Assembly: GCA_963281255.1 (NCBI GenBank)
Contig: OY725503.1
Location: 3,410,001 to 3,474,000 of the forward strand
Direction of reading: 5' to 3'
DNA: 64,000 nucleotides
Source: Aphrocallistes beatrix
Lineage: Eukaryota; Porifera; Hexactinellida; Sceptrulophora; Aphrocallistidae
The translations under genes and the position numbers were made by a program. A model generated the notes under the pieces. It searched no databases, was not told where the DNA came from, and worked only from the letters and a program-made list of their open reading frames with translations. The stretch's first letter is position 1, and each line of letters starts with the position of its first letter. This document shows, in pieces, positions 35,695-47,645 of the stretch.

Positions 35695-38600
35695 CTACTT
35701 TGTATGATTGGAGTAGACGGGTGGAGTTAAGAAATGGAGAAATGAATCAAAACGGTCGATAGTGAGAATTATCACGCAAACGATGGACCATAAGACAACC
35801 ATTAGGAGCAATATCCAGTGTGAGAATGGAGATTTATGTGGGTTCACATACCGGCCTTTCTCGCGAATTATGACACGTCTACTAGCAAAGACGAGAGCAA
35901 CCGGGATGAGGTACTGCACACACACTCCAGCATAAGAGCCTGTTATCCCCACTAGCAGCTCCACGTCCATGGTGAAGAATGCGATGATGAGAGGAGGAAT
36001 GATGGCAATCAGAGGGAAGAGGAGCCGATCAATTGACCAGTGGTCTAGAAAGGGAACAGCAGAGACTAAGCTTGGAATAAGAGACTTAATATAGCGATAG
36101 AGAGACTTTAAGTTCTCTCGCAGAGTAATCCCGATGATGGGGAAGTTCGTACTGAGAGTGAAGACAGGGAATAAGGCAAGGTAGTAGGAGATGGGGTCAG
36201 CTCCGATGTTGAAGAAGTTGAGTGTGTATACATCTTCCATTTCTGATGGGTTGAATCTGGTGGAGAGATTGAGAAAGGTAAATGTTGAAAATGTATAGAA
36301 GTACTTATAAAATTTATAATTGTATCACTCTATGATACTGTTTGCTATCTAAATAGTTGATCGAAAACTTTTATCTGATCCAGCTGATAAACAGACGACA
36401 TGTTTTAAGAATTATTAGTAAACAGATAGAACTGTTTACAGCTAGTTTGATATAACCTGAGGTTGTGACTCTACTCTATGGAAGTTCTGAGTAAATTCGG
36501 TAGATTTTCTAACAAAAGAAATTCCATTGCATATACTAATCATAGTATACTGTAGATTCAATCCAAATAAGTATTCCAATCAGTTATCAGTAGAATAATA
36601 ACTCCGTATACAACAATGCAGGTAACCAAATTCAACAAACTAGGTTGCAAATTTCCACTTTCAACAAGGAATTAACATCATGGAATTTGATCAAGACTAC
36701 TACTAGAAATTGCTTACGAGAACTTTCCATTGTACTACTACATTCTAAATATGTTGATCTACTAGAAGAGTAGAAGAGTGGTTTAATACTGTTATGTTAG
36801 TGGCCGAAATAAAAATACTAAGTATAGAATTGTCTTGAGTTTCAGATTCACCACAAAACTACACACACCGAATTTGACTTTCTATTCCACTTTTTAATCG
36901 TTCCACTGTTGTAATCATAGTAATCAGAATGGTTTTGTTCAATAAATTAAAATGCAACTCACAGCTTTAAAAAATAAAAAATAAAATCTAATCAAATCAA
37001 CACTATTTGTAGGATAAGCATAATGAAATAATACTCAGCGGCGGCGGCAAGGTCTATGAACTCTTTAATGAATAAGACAAGTGAATACACTTGAATAGTT
37101 GTTTGGTGGAGCAGTGGTGGAAAGGAAGGGAGAGATTTTAGGAGTCGGATTATAGTGTCGATCTGGTGTATGCGATCCTCCGCAATAGTAACACAAGTAA
37201 CTGCTGGAGTAGTTAGAAGGCACTGGATGAGAAGGGAAAGAATGAGAAGTAGGGATGCTGTCATAGTTTGTAATCAAGTTAGTCTGTACAGAGGAGTAAT
37301 TCGATGGGACAGATACTGGCTCATAAGGAGTGAAGACAGAAGAATAGTTCCAGGAGTAACGGAAATAGAAGTCATTAGTTAGTACCCCGCTCCAAAAAAC
37401 AGGATCCTGTTCTGGTAGACCTCGCCGCACTGACTCCTCCCTCACTCTCTCTGAGAGTTCACGGAGAAGAGGGAAGAGAGACCTGGAGCACTCAGGAGAC
37501 TCTAACAGGTCACACAGTGTTTGGATGTAGAGAGATCCCTGAGGAAACCTGTATGAATTCTCTCCAAATGCACCACTGAATGAAGCCACCACGTCCTCAC
37601 TTTGCAACTCTTCTCCTTCTCTCCCTGCATCACAACTAGATGCTGATTCTGGCAATCCCCGACAAGACTGGAAGAAGAAGAGTTTAGCTTTCCCTGACAA
37701 TCCTGGACAATGGCGGGGTAGGAATGGGGTCACTATCTCCTCAGCACGGACTCTCTCTCCATCATACATCTGCATCCCTTCTGCGTCTCCATGAGCTCCT
37801 ACTATCACCACGAGAGATTCATAAGCAACCACCTGACTATTCAACTTCACTCTCACTTTCTCTAGAATGTCGTACAGCTGTAATCTACTGACATCTCTGT
37901 ACACTTCCACTTCGTAATCTAATCCCGTGAATGTGTTGTAAGCACGTGTAACGTCTTCTTCAGAGTGAATACGTTCTTTGTTAATGTTGATGAAGATACA
38001 GAGACCATTTTTATGAGGAGGAGGGGAATAGTTGAAGTTAAATTGAGAAATATATTCATTTTGTTGAGAAGGAGAAAACATTTAGTAACGAATATAGATA
38101 CAAAATTTGCTTTTATAGTATTTTGATTATGTTGGTATACTTTAATGAAACCATTGATATATCACACGCACTACAAACTATAAAATGCTAATTTAAGCAA
38201 ACTAACCATATCAAGTGCTTGAGATCAAGTTTCATTATTATGGAACTGATATGGTACATTATCCATGTTAAAATATAATTAGGAAGGAAGATGCAACTAA
38301 CCTGAAAGCAGCTGAGAAAGAGAGAGCAGCATAGTAGAGGAATATGCCGAGATAGTCTAGCAGCATGAGAACGTTCACTCCTCTCTTCCTCTTGAGAGGT
38401 GTCACCATCCCGGGTAACGAGTGCTGGCACATGAACGCGTAGATTATCACTCCGAACAAGTTGGGGAGAGAGGAGAAGTTAGCCACTGAGGCAATGTAGT
38501 AGTTTCCTCGGCCAATGAAGACAAGCGCGATTACTATCATCATGATGAAGGCGACATTCCGCATCACAGCAGTGATTAGTTGGAGCCATTTTGACTTGCT

Positions 38601-41600
38601 CAGGTTGAAGAACACAAACGGTCCCAATAGCAGTATAAATGCAAATAAATAAATCCTAGAGAGATATAATATTAATGGCACAAATTTGAATAATAAATTA
38701 TCAGTTAATAGAAATCTATAAATTAAACAGATTACTTATCTGTCACAGAATGATTTTATCATTAGTGACAAAATCACAGAGAATTTGATTTTTCATGATC
38801 ACTTTGTACTAATTATATTTCTTTTCAATCTATGCATGGTTTCCACTACTTTAAACTATCTTGCCTAATCTTCGCACACCGTTTATCCGGGACAGACACC
38901 TAGCAAGGAGAGAAAGAGATGTGCGATAAGTGAGCCGTCCCCTGGTGCTACCACCCAAGAGAGCTCAGGTGCAGAAATCGGCCCAGTTATTTCTATGTAT
39001 AATTTATTCTGATTTGTCTTAAGATGATGATTTTGATTTTTGTTCGTTGCCTATTCTTCCACGCCTGTTTCGGCCTAAAAGCATCAGTGTGGTCAGAAGA
39101 AACGAGGGAGTTCCAGCCAACCTATACGTAGATTTTGTAGATATAATCCTAATAAACTGAATTGGGTTTGCTGCGATGTATGCAATGAGTGATTCCACAT
39201 CGTCGGCATTCTATTTGACTGCCCAAACCAAGGAGAAAACTGAATTTGTAGTTCTTCTATAAATGTGTTGTATTTATGTTTGATTAAAAGCCTAATATTC
39301 ACGCTATTCTCTGTGATTTTGTCACTGAGTGATAAAATCACTCAGTGACAGATAAGTAATCCGTAAATTAAAACGCAGAATTTTATTTGTTTGTTTGTTT
39401 GTTTGTTTGTTTGTTTGTCCGAAATGATTGAAGAACTGGCAAGTCGTAGAAGAATAAAAACATATATACATGTACATGTATATATTTCATATTGATTGAG
39501 AAGATTTTCTAAACGTAGTATCAATCTGTTCAGCACAATAAAAGTACTTATATGGCAATAATTTATATGCAACTGCTTCGTTATGACTGCTTGCATTATA
39601 GCATTAATATGTTTGGCATGGCCAGAGTAGAAATAATCAAGTAGAAATAAGCTTAATGGACAATTATGATGCTAGCACAATCATTGCTCAAATACTCAGA
39701 TATTACGTGTATTTAATTAATTGCAGAAGCTGGTTTGAGATTACTAAGATATTTCTGCTCCGTGTTCAGCATCTTCTACTCAGCATTATGTCATCTTAGT
39801 GCACCTGGTAGCTTCTCGATACAAGAAGGTAGGGTGCGAAATATAAAATTGAAACAATTGAACATTTGGGGTACTTTTACGTAATAACATCGATGAATTA
39901 ATTTGCTAGCAAATCAGTTCCCTGATGCTGCATACTATATTGCAAATTTATAGTCGAAATCTTACTGAAATGATGCTACAAGTAATGGAATGGAATGCAA
40001 TCAGTGGTAATACAAAAAACCCTCAGCCAAGATTTCAGTTCGTCACTGATTGAATTTGTAAAATATTAATAAAAGTTATAGTGACATACCTGTAGAACCA
40101 TATCTGGGGCAACACACCGAAACAATCTGTACTCACAACGGATGGTGTAGACCCATTAATTACATTACTGTAGTTTGGGTGTGGAATGATGCAAGTGATG
40201 TTCAGCATACTCTTGGGTACTGTGACAAGATAGATAGAGAGATCTCCATACAGATACAAGATTATGGCGATATAGTATAGAGCTATTCCTATCTTGTTAA
40301 AGAACATGTTGGCCATATCTCCTAGCTCATATCTGAGCGAGATAGAGTATTCAGATATAGAGGACAGAGTGGACGTAGTCTCGCTCAGACTATCGGGCAT
40401 CAGGGGCGATGTTAGCTCAGTGGTGCTCTCCACTAAATGGACGGAGTTAGCGTATATTTGTTTTGATGAGAAGAGAACCTAGAAATGTATGTGATTATAC
40501 ATACATGACATGTTCAAAATAGTGAATACAAATAACAGTTTGTTCATTTAAAACTTGTAATATGACTGTGTCAATTGGAACAACAAGCTGACAAAACCAA
40601 ATGGAAATTTTTTGCAGTATAAAAAATCTTATCTACATAATCAATTAGGTGTCAAATAAATGATAAAATATTTTTAGAAATTAATTTTAAAATTGTTTCA
40701 ATATCTATAGCTGAGAAAAAAATCTGATGAGCGAGCAGATAATATCCCAACCAGTTACGTATAACAAACTATTAATTAACTTTTGTTCTGCTTACGCATT
40801 CTACTAATAAATCATTAGATCAGCTTGATTGTGAAAGTAAATTCGGTGTGAACAAATTTCATCCTAATATGGATATATCTGCCCTGGGCTAATCATATAT
40901 GTTTCATATATCTGCACGATGGTTCATGTGATAATAATACATGCAAGATTGCATTCAAAACAGAAAAAAGAAATTCAAGTCTGCCATATGCGACAAAGCG
41001 TAGACTGTATTTTTAAAAACTATACATTCTGTATCGCTAGCTTTCCAATAGTTGGTTTTATGAAACTACAATGGGTTGTACTTGTATTAATAAAAAGTTC
41101 ATATCAAATTATGAGTTTTAGTGATGCCACCAAATATGAAATAATGATAACAGTTTTCTATTAACATACCATGTGTTAAGCGTGGACAATATCATTATTG
41201 AATGCTAGACAGGACTTGCTAAGATATATCTAAATCCATTGAGTATTAAGTCAAAATCAATCGCTCACCTGCAAATCTCCTTCACTCGTCTCTTTCCTGT
41301 GCCTCCCATAAGCATTGGCCACAGCCATCGACTCAATCACGTAGGTGGCCGTCATGTAGCTGAGCATGCCTAGCACGACCAGCAGCACCAGTCCCAGCAG
41401 CCAGCCAGCCATGGCGAAGGCTTTAGGCATTGCCAGGGCTCCCACGCCCACTATCAGGTTCAGGATGTAGACAAACGCGAACACTCGCGAGAAAGAAGCT
41501 TCTTTACTCTTGTCTTCATTCTTCTTAGTCGCATCTGTGTCAGATTGTGAGTTTATTGTCTGAAGAGAAACAGTGTAGACACTGGAATCTTCAATACGTC

Positions 41601-41625
41601 TGTATTCGTTCTCATCATTAGACAT
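35695..41625 (-). CDS. TMEM104-like transporter A, four exons, caspase in its intron
   Basis: Exons (minus) 41625-41269, 40478-40090, 38655-38302 and 36256-35695 join in frame to 553 residues. This is the amino acid/auxin permease-like fold: exon 1 has FNLIVG-type NLIVGVGALAMPKAFAMAGW, exon 2 YELGDMANMFFNKIG and YLYGDLSIY, exon 3 LLLGPFVFF and NLFGVIIYAFMCQHSLPG, exon 4 MEDVYTLNF and FPVFTLSTNFPIIGITLREN. Order, spacing and splice phases match human TMEM104 (496 residues) and the second complete copy at 47646-52464. About ten hydrophobic membrane segments; substrate is not established for the family. Intron 3 contains an intact caspase gene on the same strand. Two coding stretches are almost identical to gene C, although neighbouring parts are not. 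Confidence 0.88.
37065..38081 (-). CDS. Caspase-like protease, copy 2, inside TMEM104-like A intron 3
   Basis: Intronless, 338 residues and nearly identical to copy 1, keeping VGAHGD, FFQSCRG, NSYRFPQGS and the C-x2-C-x3-H-x4-H tail. Replacements are few (for example CPRH for PHRC order near residue 122 and CLIH at the end instead of CHTSSY). It shares the strand of the host intron, so it needs its own promoter: TATAAAA lies at 38111-38117, 30 bp before the start codon. Being intronless inside another gene's intron suggests retrocopying at some time, or long intron loss; the duplicate at 43569 keeps the same relative position, so the nesting predates that duplication. Confidence 0.92.
   Translation of the reverse strand: MFSPSQQNEYISQFNFNYSPPPHKNGLCIFININKERIHSEEDVTRAYNTFTGLDYEVEVYRDVSRLQLYDILEKVRVKLNSQVVAYESLVVIVGAHGDAEGMQMYDGERVRAEEIVTPFLPRHCPGLSGKAKLFFFQSCRGLPESASSCDAGREGEELQSEDVVASFSGAFGENSYRFPQGSLYIQTLCDLLESPECSRSLFPLLRELSERVREESVRRGLPEQDPVFWSGVLTNDFYFRYSWNYSSVFTPYEPVSVPSNYSSVQTNLITNYDSIPTSHSFPSHPVPSNYSSSYLCYYCGGSHTPDRHYNPTPKISPFLSTTAPPNNYSSVFTCLIH
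38111..38117 (-). promoter_or_regulatory. TATA box of caspase copy 2
   Basis: TATAAAA on the minus strand shortly before the start codon at 38081. Confidence 0.5.
39362..39470 (-). mobile_element. 5' fragment of Helitron-like family B
   Basis: AAATTAAAACGCAGAATTTT followed by the GTTT microsatellite, GAAATGATTGAAGAACTGGC and AAGTCGTAG, as at 4260-4330. It is then lost. Located in an intron of TMEM104-like A. Confidence 0.6.
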
Positions 41626-41832
41626 TGTACACGTATAGAGTTAGCTATTTACACTAAACCAAACATTAATTAAAGTCAGCAATTCTCTCGGAATCTCGTA
41701 TTATTGTGGCATATGTATATTTCAATGCCAATTAGGCTGAATATAGAAGCTCATCCATTGTTCCAGCTTTGTTATTCTATAAATATTGATAAGGATTTTT
41801 TAACATAATTGTGTGATTAACCACGTCTAAAC

Positions 41833-42051
41833 CTAAGTTGACTAATTCATTGAAATATGATGAATAATTATAAATTATTCAAAATCTCACATATTAGTTC
41901 AGATTCTATGCCAAAAAGTGGTTAAAAGGTTGCTCATGTTATATACTTCTAACATTGCTCAGTCCCTAAGCGAAATATCAAATATTTTTTTAATTATTTT
42001 AGTTTAAAATTTTGAGTAATTCATTGATAATTCATGAATTAGTCAACTTAG
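41833..42051. mobile_element. 219-bp hAT-like MITE
   Basis: Ends CTAAGTTGACTAATTCATTG and inverse CTAAGTTGACTAATTCATGA; near-duplicated 8-mers GTCTAAAC and GTGTAAAC flank it (one mismatch). A related 285-bp copy is at 47189. Confidence 0.8.
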
Positions 42052-42322
42052 GTGTAAACCAAAAAAACTTTCCAGTTAATATACGTATCTTGCACTAATG
42101 TAATCTTTCAAATTTTAGCAAAGATTTATCGAAACTAACTTTCTATGTCCTTTTCAAGCAGGCCACCAAACCACATAAAATATTCAATTCGAAAATAGAT
42201 GATTCATTGATTAAAATGTGGAGGCAAAGGGATTTATACCGGCCTTGATTTGTTTCCAAATCCAGACAATTAAATGCAAGGAGAAGTATCTTCATGAATT
42301 GCTCGATCATTTTAATAAAAAA

Positions 42323-42400
42323 CAAGCGCGATTCGCTTGCTTGCGCTTTGCGGCTGGCGAACACTTCGAATCTGCACATGAGTCTCCCTCGAGTATGCAT
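42323..42400 (-). mobile_element. Worn 3' end of Helitron-like element
   Basis: CAAGCGCGATTCGCTTGCTT and the following island, with several stem positions decayed. The 5' part was not found. The 93-residue open frame to its right (42400-42681) has no recognised product. Confidence 0.6.
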
Positions 42401-43568
42401 TGAGATGTCTCCTATTTATACCTCCCAGAAATGCATTGTATCTTATTTTAAAAATACTCGATGCTGATTGGTCAAATATAAAAGTGCCATTTTTTGGGGA
42501 AAACCTAAAAATCGTCACTCAACATATAAAATACTCTCCTGTACACCCATGCAATATTTCTAAACTTTGCCAGTTGTCCAGACGTCTGGACACACATATA
42601 CAACAATTGAGTTTTGATCATGAAGATTTAATTTATAAAACTAGAGATAAAATACTTAAATCAAAAGCGTATAATTCTTAGTTATGGTGTCTAAATTAAC
42701 TAATAAGTTAAAGTGGTGTACATTTCCACTTGTTTAACACTAGTTAAAATAATATAATTCGATTAAGACCAATTTATACAGTAATCACCCTCAGAATTAT
42801 TATAAGTGAATCTCTCGCTGTTAAGGAATTTAGCACTTTGTCTTAAAAAGTTCCAGAGATAAAACGTTAAAAAAATAATAATCACGTATACTATTCTAGT
42901 TAGAGATTCTTGATGTTGTATCTGACATTAATACTTTCAAGTTATTGCTATCTAACTTTCTACTTCGAATTTGTTGCAAGTAATCATAATGATTTCAAAG
43001 AAAGTTTAAGAAGTCAAAAAGAACAAAATTCATCGTATATATTATTTCTTTCTTGGGGTATAAGTCCTTTCAAAAATTTATTCTAAATATATCCAAACAT
43101 ATTTTAAGACAAATTATAAATAAATGATCCTTTTGCGTGGAGAATTTAAAATACAATTCACATTAATCAATCTTACATTAAATTATTTGTATAAATACAA
43201 AAATACCAAAAAATGATATTATTAAATAATTTTAAGATTTCGCACCTGTACCAAGGGCTCTGTGCTCTTGAGTACAAGGAGTAAATAAATACACTTGAAT
43301 AGTTAGTCAATAAAAAATATGAAAATTCCTCGTGTAATATTTTTCCATTAGGTACAAATCCTTCGCCAAAGTCAAACACATTTTAAGACAAAGTATTGAA
43401 GTGTATCATCATTTGTAGAATGAATTTAAAATACAACTCACATTACTCTTCATAATGTTAAAAAATAAGATAATATCTTACATAAAGTAATACTTGAATG
43501 AATACACAAAAAATTAATGAATGATATTATCACAATACTTCTACTAGATTTTGTGTCCGTAGAAAGGG

Positions 43569-44603
43569 TTATGAGCTCGTATGACAAGTGAATACACTTG
43601 AATAGTTGTTTGGTGGAGCAGTGGTGGAAAGGAAGGGAGGGATTTTAGGAGTCGGATTATAGTGTCGATCTGGTGTATGCGATCCTCCGCAATAGTAACA
43701 CAAGTAACTGCTGGAGTAGTTAGAAGGCACTGGATGAGAAGGGAAAGAATGAGAAGTAGGGATGCTGTCATAGTTTGTAATCAAGTTAGTCTGTACAGAG
43801 GAGTAATTCGATGGAACAGATACTGACTCATAAGGAGTGAAGACAGAAGAATAGTTCCAGGAGTAACGGAAATAGAAGTCATTAGTTAGTACCCCGCTCC
43901 AAAAAACAGGATCCTGTTCAGGTAGACCTCGCCGCACTGACTCCTCCCTCACTCTCTCTGAGAGTTCAAGGAGAAGAGGAAAGAGAGACCTGGAGCACAC
44001 AGGAGACTCTAACAAGTCACACAGTGTTTGGATGTAGAGAGATCCCTGAGGAAACCTGTATGAATTCTCTCCAAATGCACCACTGAATGAAGCCACCACG
44101 TCCTCACTTTGCAACTCTTCTCCTTCTCTCCCTGCATCACAACTAGATGCTGATTCTGGCAATCCCCGACAAGACTGGAAGAAGAAGAGTTTAGCTTTCC
44201 CTGACAATCCTGGACAACGGTGGGGTAGGAATGGGGTCACTATCTCCTCAGCACGGACTCTCTCTCCATCATACATCTGCATCCCTTCTGCGTCTCCATG
44301 AGCTCCTACTATCACCACGAGAGATTCATAAGCAACCACCTGACTATTCAACTTCACTCTCACTTTCTCTAGAATGTCGTACAGCTGTAATCCACTGACA
44401 TCTCTGTACACTTCCACTTCGTAATCTAATCCCGTGAATGTGTTGTAAGCACGTGTAACGTCTTCTTCAGAGTGAATACGTCCTTTGTTAATGTTGATGA
44501 AGATACAGAGACCCTTTTTATGAGGACGAAGAGGAAGAGGGTTGATGTTGAGTTGTGAAATACATTCATTTTGTTTGTTAGTAACCAACATTTTATAAAG
44601 CAA
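43569..44603 (-). CDS. Caspase-like protease, copy 3
   Basis: Intronless, 344 residues, nearly identical to copies 1 and 2, with catalytic His in VGAHGD, Cys in FFQSCRG, the SYR substrate pocket word and the zinc-knuckle-like tail. The N-terminal 25 residues differ most (MLYKMLVTNKQNECISQLN). TATAAAA is at 44657-44663. It lies downstream of the truncated TMEM104-like copy B, where that gene's intron 3 would have been; about 1 kb of flanking DNA still resembles introns of gene A. At 43255-43310 there is a further short echo of the caspase 3' end. Confidence 0.92.
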   Translation of the reverse strand: MLYKMLVTNKQNECISQLNINPLPLRPHKKGLCIFININKGRIHSEEDVTRAYNTFTGLDYEVEVYRDVSGLQLYDILEKVRVKLNSQVVAYESLVVIVGAHGDAEGMQMYDGERVRAEEIVTPFLPHRCPGLSGKAKLFFFQSCRGLPESASSCDAGREGEELQSEDVVASFSGAFGENSYRFPQGSLYIQTLCDLLESPVCSRSLFPLLLELSERVREESVRRGLPEQDPVFWSGVLTNDFYFRYSWNYSSVFTPYESVSVPSNYSSVQTNLITNYDSIPTSHSFPSHPVPSNYSSSYLCYYCGGSHTPDRHYNPTPKIPPFLSTTAPPNNYSSVFTCHTSS

Positions 44604-44656
44604 ATATTATATTATGAAATTTTGCTCAAGTTAGATTAATTAAAGCCAAAATTTAC

Positions 44657-44663
44657 TTTTATA
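44657..44663 (-). promoter_or_regulatory. TATA box of caspase copy 3
   Basis: TATAAAA about 55 bp before the start codon at 44603. Confidence 0.55.
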
Positions 44664-46312
44664 CTGTTTTATACAGCAATTGTAAGCACAGAAGTAGAAT
44701 AACTATCAAACCACTAATCTACGGAATTGATTGAAAAAGTTGCCAGTCATAGTTAGCTGATGTAAATGGGGGCCAATAGCAGTCTAAATGCATTTAAAAT
44801 TAAATAAATCCTCGAGAGATTTGTATACAAGTAAGAATAACACAAATTTGAATAATACATCATCAGTTACATGTTTAGCTACTGTATTTTAATATAAGGA
44901 TTCAAAAATAGAAATCGTATTGATTGAAAAAACAACAAATTATGAATGCTTGCATCATCTGAGCTGATTCTACTATGGTAAGATTGATATGGTAAGATGA
45001 CTATGTTTCAATTAAAATCAAATTAATTGATCACAATAGCTATCTACAAATAATTTTAAATTGGAAAAAATCCCGGCCCAAATTCTCGTTTCTAAAAATT
45101 ATCCACTCAGCATTATGTGCAAATAGAAACCTAGAAACCTGGAAAAGATGCAGTAACAACAGAAACACGAAAAAAATATTCAACATTTGCTAGCCTGTGT
45201 GTGAGTCATGAATAAAATCTTGTAAAGTGTATTTTTATATTTAAATGTGTTTCGATTTAGCTGAAAAATTCAGATGAGCTAGCAGATAATATCCAAACAA
45301 GTTGTGTACAGCAAACTAACATTTGTTCTACTAACACATTCTACTTGTATTAATAAAATCATTAGATCTGTTCTGATTCTGAAAGTAAATTCAGTGTGAA
45401 CAATTTCTTGCTATCGATATATCTGTCTTTCAATAATCATATTTTACTCATATTTCCGTGCAATGGTTCATGTGACAATGATGGAAACCGACATTTCATA
45501 CACGACAATTCGCTATGGTCAACCTTAATAATACTGTTGCAGTTTATGACCGATTCCAATAAGATTTTCAGATTTTTTTGGATTAAGGCCTTCCTATTAT
45601 TGTCCTATAAAAAAATCAAACACTAGAAATGCAGATTACGATGTTTAAAATGAGCTAGAACAGCAGCATTATGTACACTGGATTATGTACACTGGTGTAT
45701 GAGCGTGCTAGTATTTATTTGGGTCATGTATATGGTAATAATACATTTCAAAGGTCTAGCGTATACTTTTTTAGATTTATCGGTCTAATTAAACCTTGAA
45801 CCGTGTTAAAACTGACCTTTATTTTTCAGGCCTTCTCGGTGACATACACGGCCGTGTATTAAGTAAGCCATGTAGCGGCATTGTCGCTAAAGTAACTCTA
45901 GCGATATTATCGCTAGAGTTATCGACATTGCTGCTCAGCGCCATATAAGCATTCTGTTTTCTGATTTATTTCGATCAATTTCGAACTGATGAAGGAAAAC
46001 TTTGAGTTTCAATGACAACATTCTTTACGACGCTGTTGCGGATACAACATGATTATAACACTAACATTCAAGTTGTACAATTGACCAATCAAATAAGTAG
46101 AAAAGTGTCGTATATCAAAATGTCTTAGTATCCAAATGTCTGTAATGAAATGTCGGTATCTCCCTTTGGAGCTGAAACAGCTGACAGGTTTTCTATCAGC
46201 ATAACATTTGATTTGGACATATCATTACTGATGTCTCAGTTAAGACAGAACTTGCTAAGATATATCTAAATCCGGTGAATACTAAATCTAAAATCAATAG
46301 AAACTCGCTCAC

Positions 46313-46669
46313 CTGCAAATCTCCTTCACTCGTCTCTTTCCTGTGCCTCCCATAAGCATTGGCCACAGCCATAGACTCAATCACGTAGGTGGCCGTCATG
46401 TAGCTGAGCATGGCTAGCACGACCAGCAGCACCAGTCCCAGCAGCCAGCCAGCCATGGCGAAGGCTTTAGGCATTGCCAGAGCTCCCACGCCCACTATCA
46501 GGTTCAGGATGTAGACAAACGCGAACACTCGCGAGAAAGAAGCTTCTTTACTCCTGTCTTCATTCTTCTTAGTCGCATCTGTGTCAGATTGTGAGTTTAT
46601 TGTCTGAAGAGAAACAGTGTAGACACTGGAATCTTCAATACGTCTGTATTCGTTCTCATCATTAGACAT
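46313..46669 (-). pseudogene. TMEM104-like copy B, only exon 1 left
   Basis: Exon 1 (119 residues, donor GTGAGC intact) is almost identical to gene A (EDR for EDK, one Gly/Ala change), and 25 bp before the start codon also match. Exons 2 and 4 are absent. A scrap at about 44766-44860 aligns with the exon 3 acceptor region of gene A (GGCCAATAGCAGTCTAAATG), and 45250-45480 aligns with intron 1 of A. So the whole locus with its caspase was duplicated and then lost most transporter exons. A truncated one-exon product with an alternative end is possible but unlikely to transport. Confidence 0.85.
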
Positions 46670-47188
46670 TGTACACGTATAGAGTTAGCTAGTTGCACTA
46701 AATTATATTTATTAATTTGGTTACTCCGTCAAGGTTTTAGAAGTGGTCTTTTGTTTTGAAATGTGATGCAAGAAATCAACTTCAGGAAACGCATTTACTT
46801 GTGAAATCAGTAAATATAACGTTTGTATTTCACTGGGATTAAACCCATGCTTAGGTGTAGAGTGGCTATTTTGTATGATACCACAATATTATATACTAAT
46901 CCAGTTCATTAACTACGTATACTACTACATTAGATCATATTTTAAATTTTAAATAGATCTGTATATTTTAACTAAAATTAGCAAAATACTATGAATTAAA
47001 AATGTCACAAGGCTATATGACTATCTACATTCCCTTGAAAATGAGAGACCACAGAACCACATTAATACAAATGTAGAAATGTTTTACCAATAAAAATATG
47101 CGAAGAGTGATTTTGCAATTGTATTGATTTTGGTAAGGTAATTCGGAAAAGTATGGTGGCGTTCGGCTATTAGCAACTCAATCCCAAG

Positions 47189-47473
47189 CTAAGTTGACTA
47201 ATTCATTAAAAAATGGCAAAGAATTATGAATAATTCGAATAATTCATAATTCAAGCATGAATTAGTCAATCATAAGCGAAGTTGACAAATTCATGAATTA
47301 ATGAATAATTCGAATAATTCATAATTCCTGAAATATGAATTATTCGAATAATTCATTCATATAATTCATGATATTTTCTTGTAAAAGACTTTCAAATTTG
47401 AATAATTCTTCTCAGGCTTGATGAATTATGAATTATTCGAATTATTCATTAATTCATGAATTAGTCAACTTAG
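47189..47473. mobile_element. 285-bp hAT-like MITE
   Basis: Ends CTAAGTTGACTAATTCATTA and inverse; 8-bp duplication ATCCCAAG at 47181-47188 and 47474-47481. The interior is a set of ATTCGAATAATTCAT palindromes, so it can form several hairpins. Confidence 0.92.
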
Positions 47474-47645
47474 ATCCCAAGTATGGTGATTTAGCATTAA
47501 GTTCTCCACTCGAATAAGTTCACAATTCTTAGATAAAAACGCAACACATACAAAGCAATAAAAATCAAAAGCACAATTTATTCCAAACCAATATACACTC
47601 TTCATAAAATATAGATATTTCCTCAATTAATGTTCTGGCGTTAAG

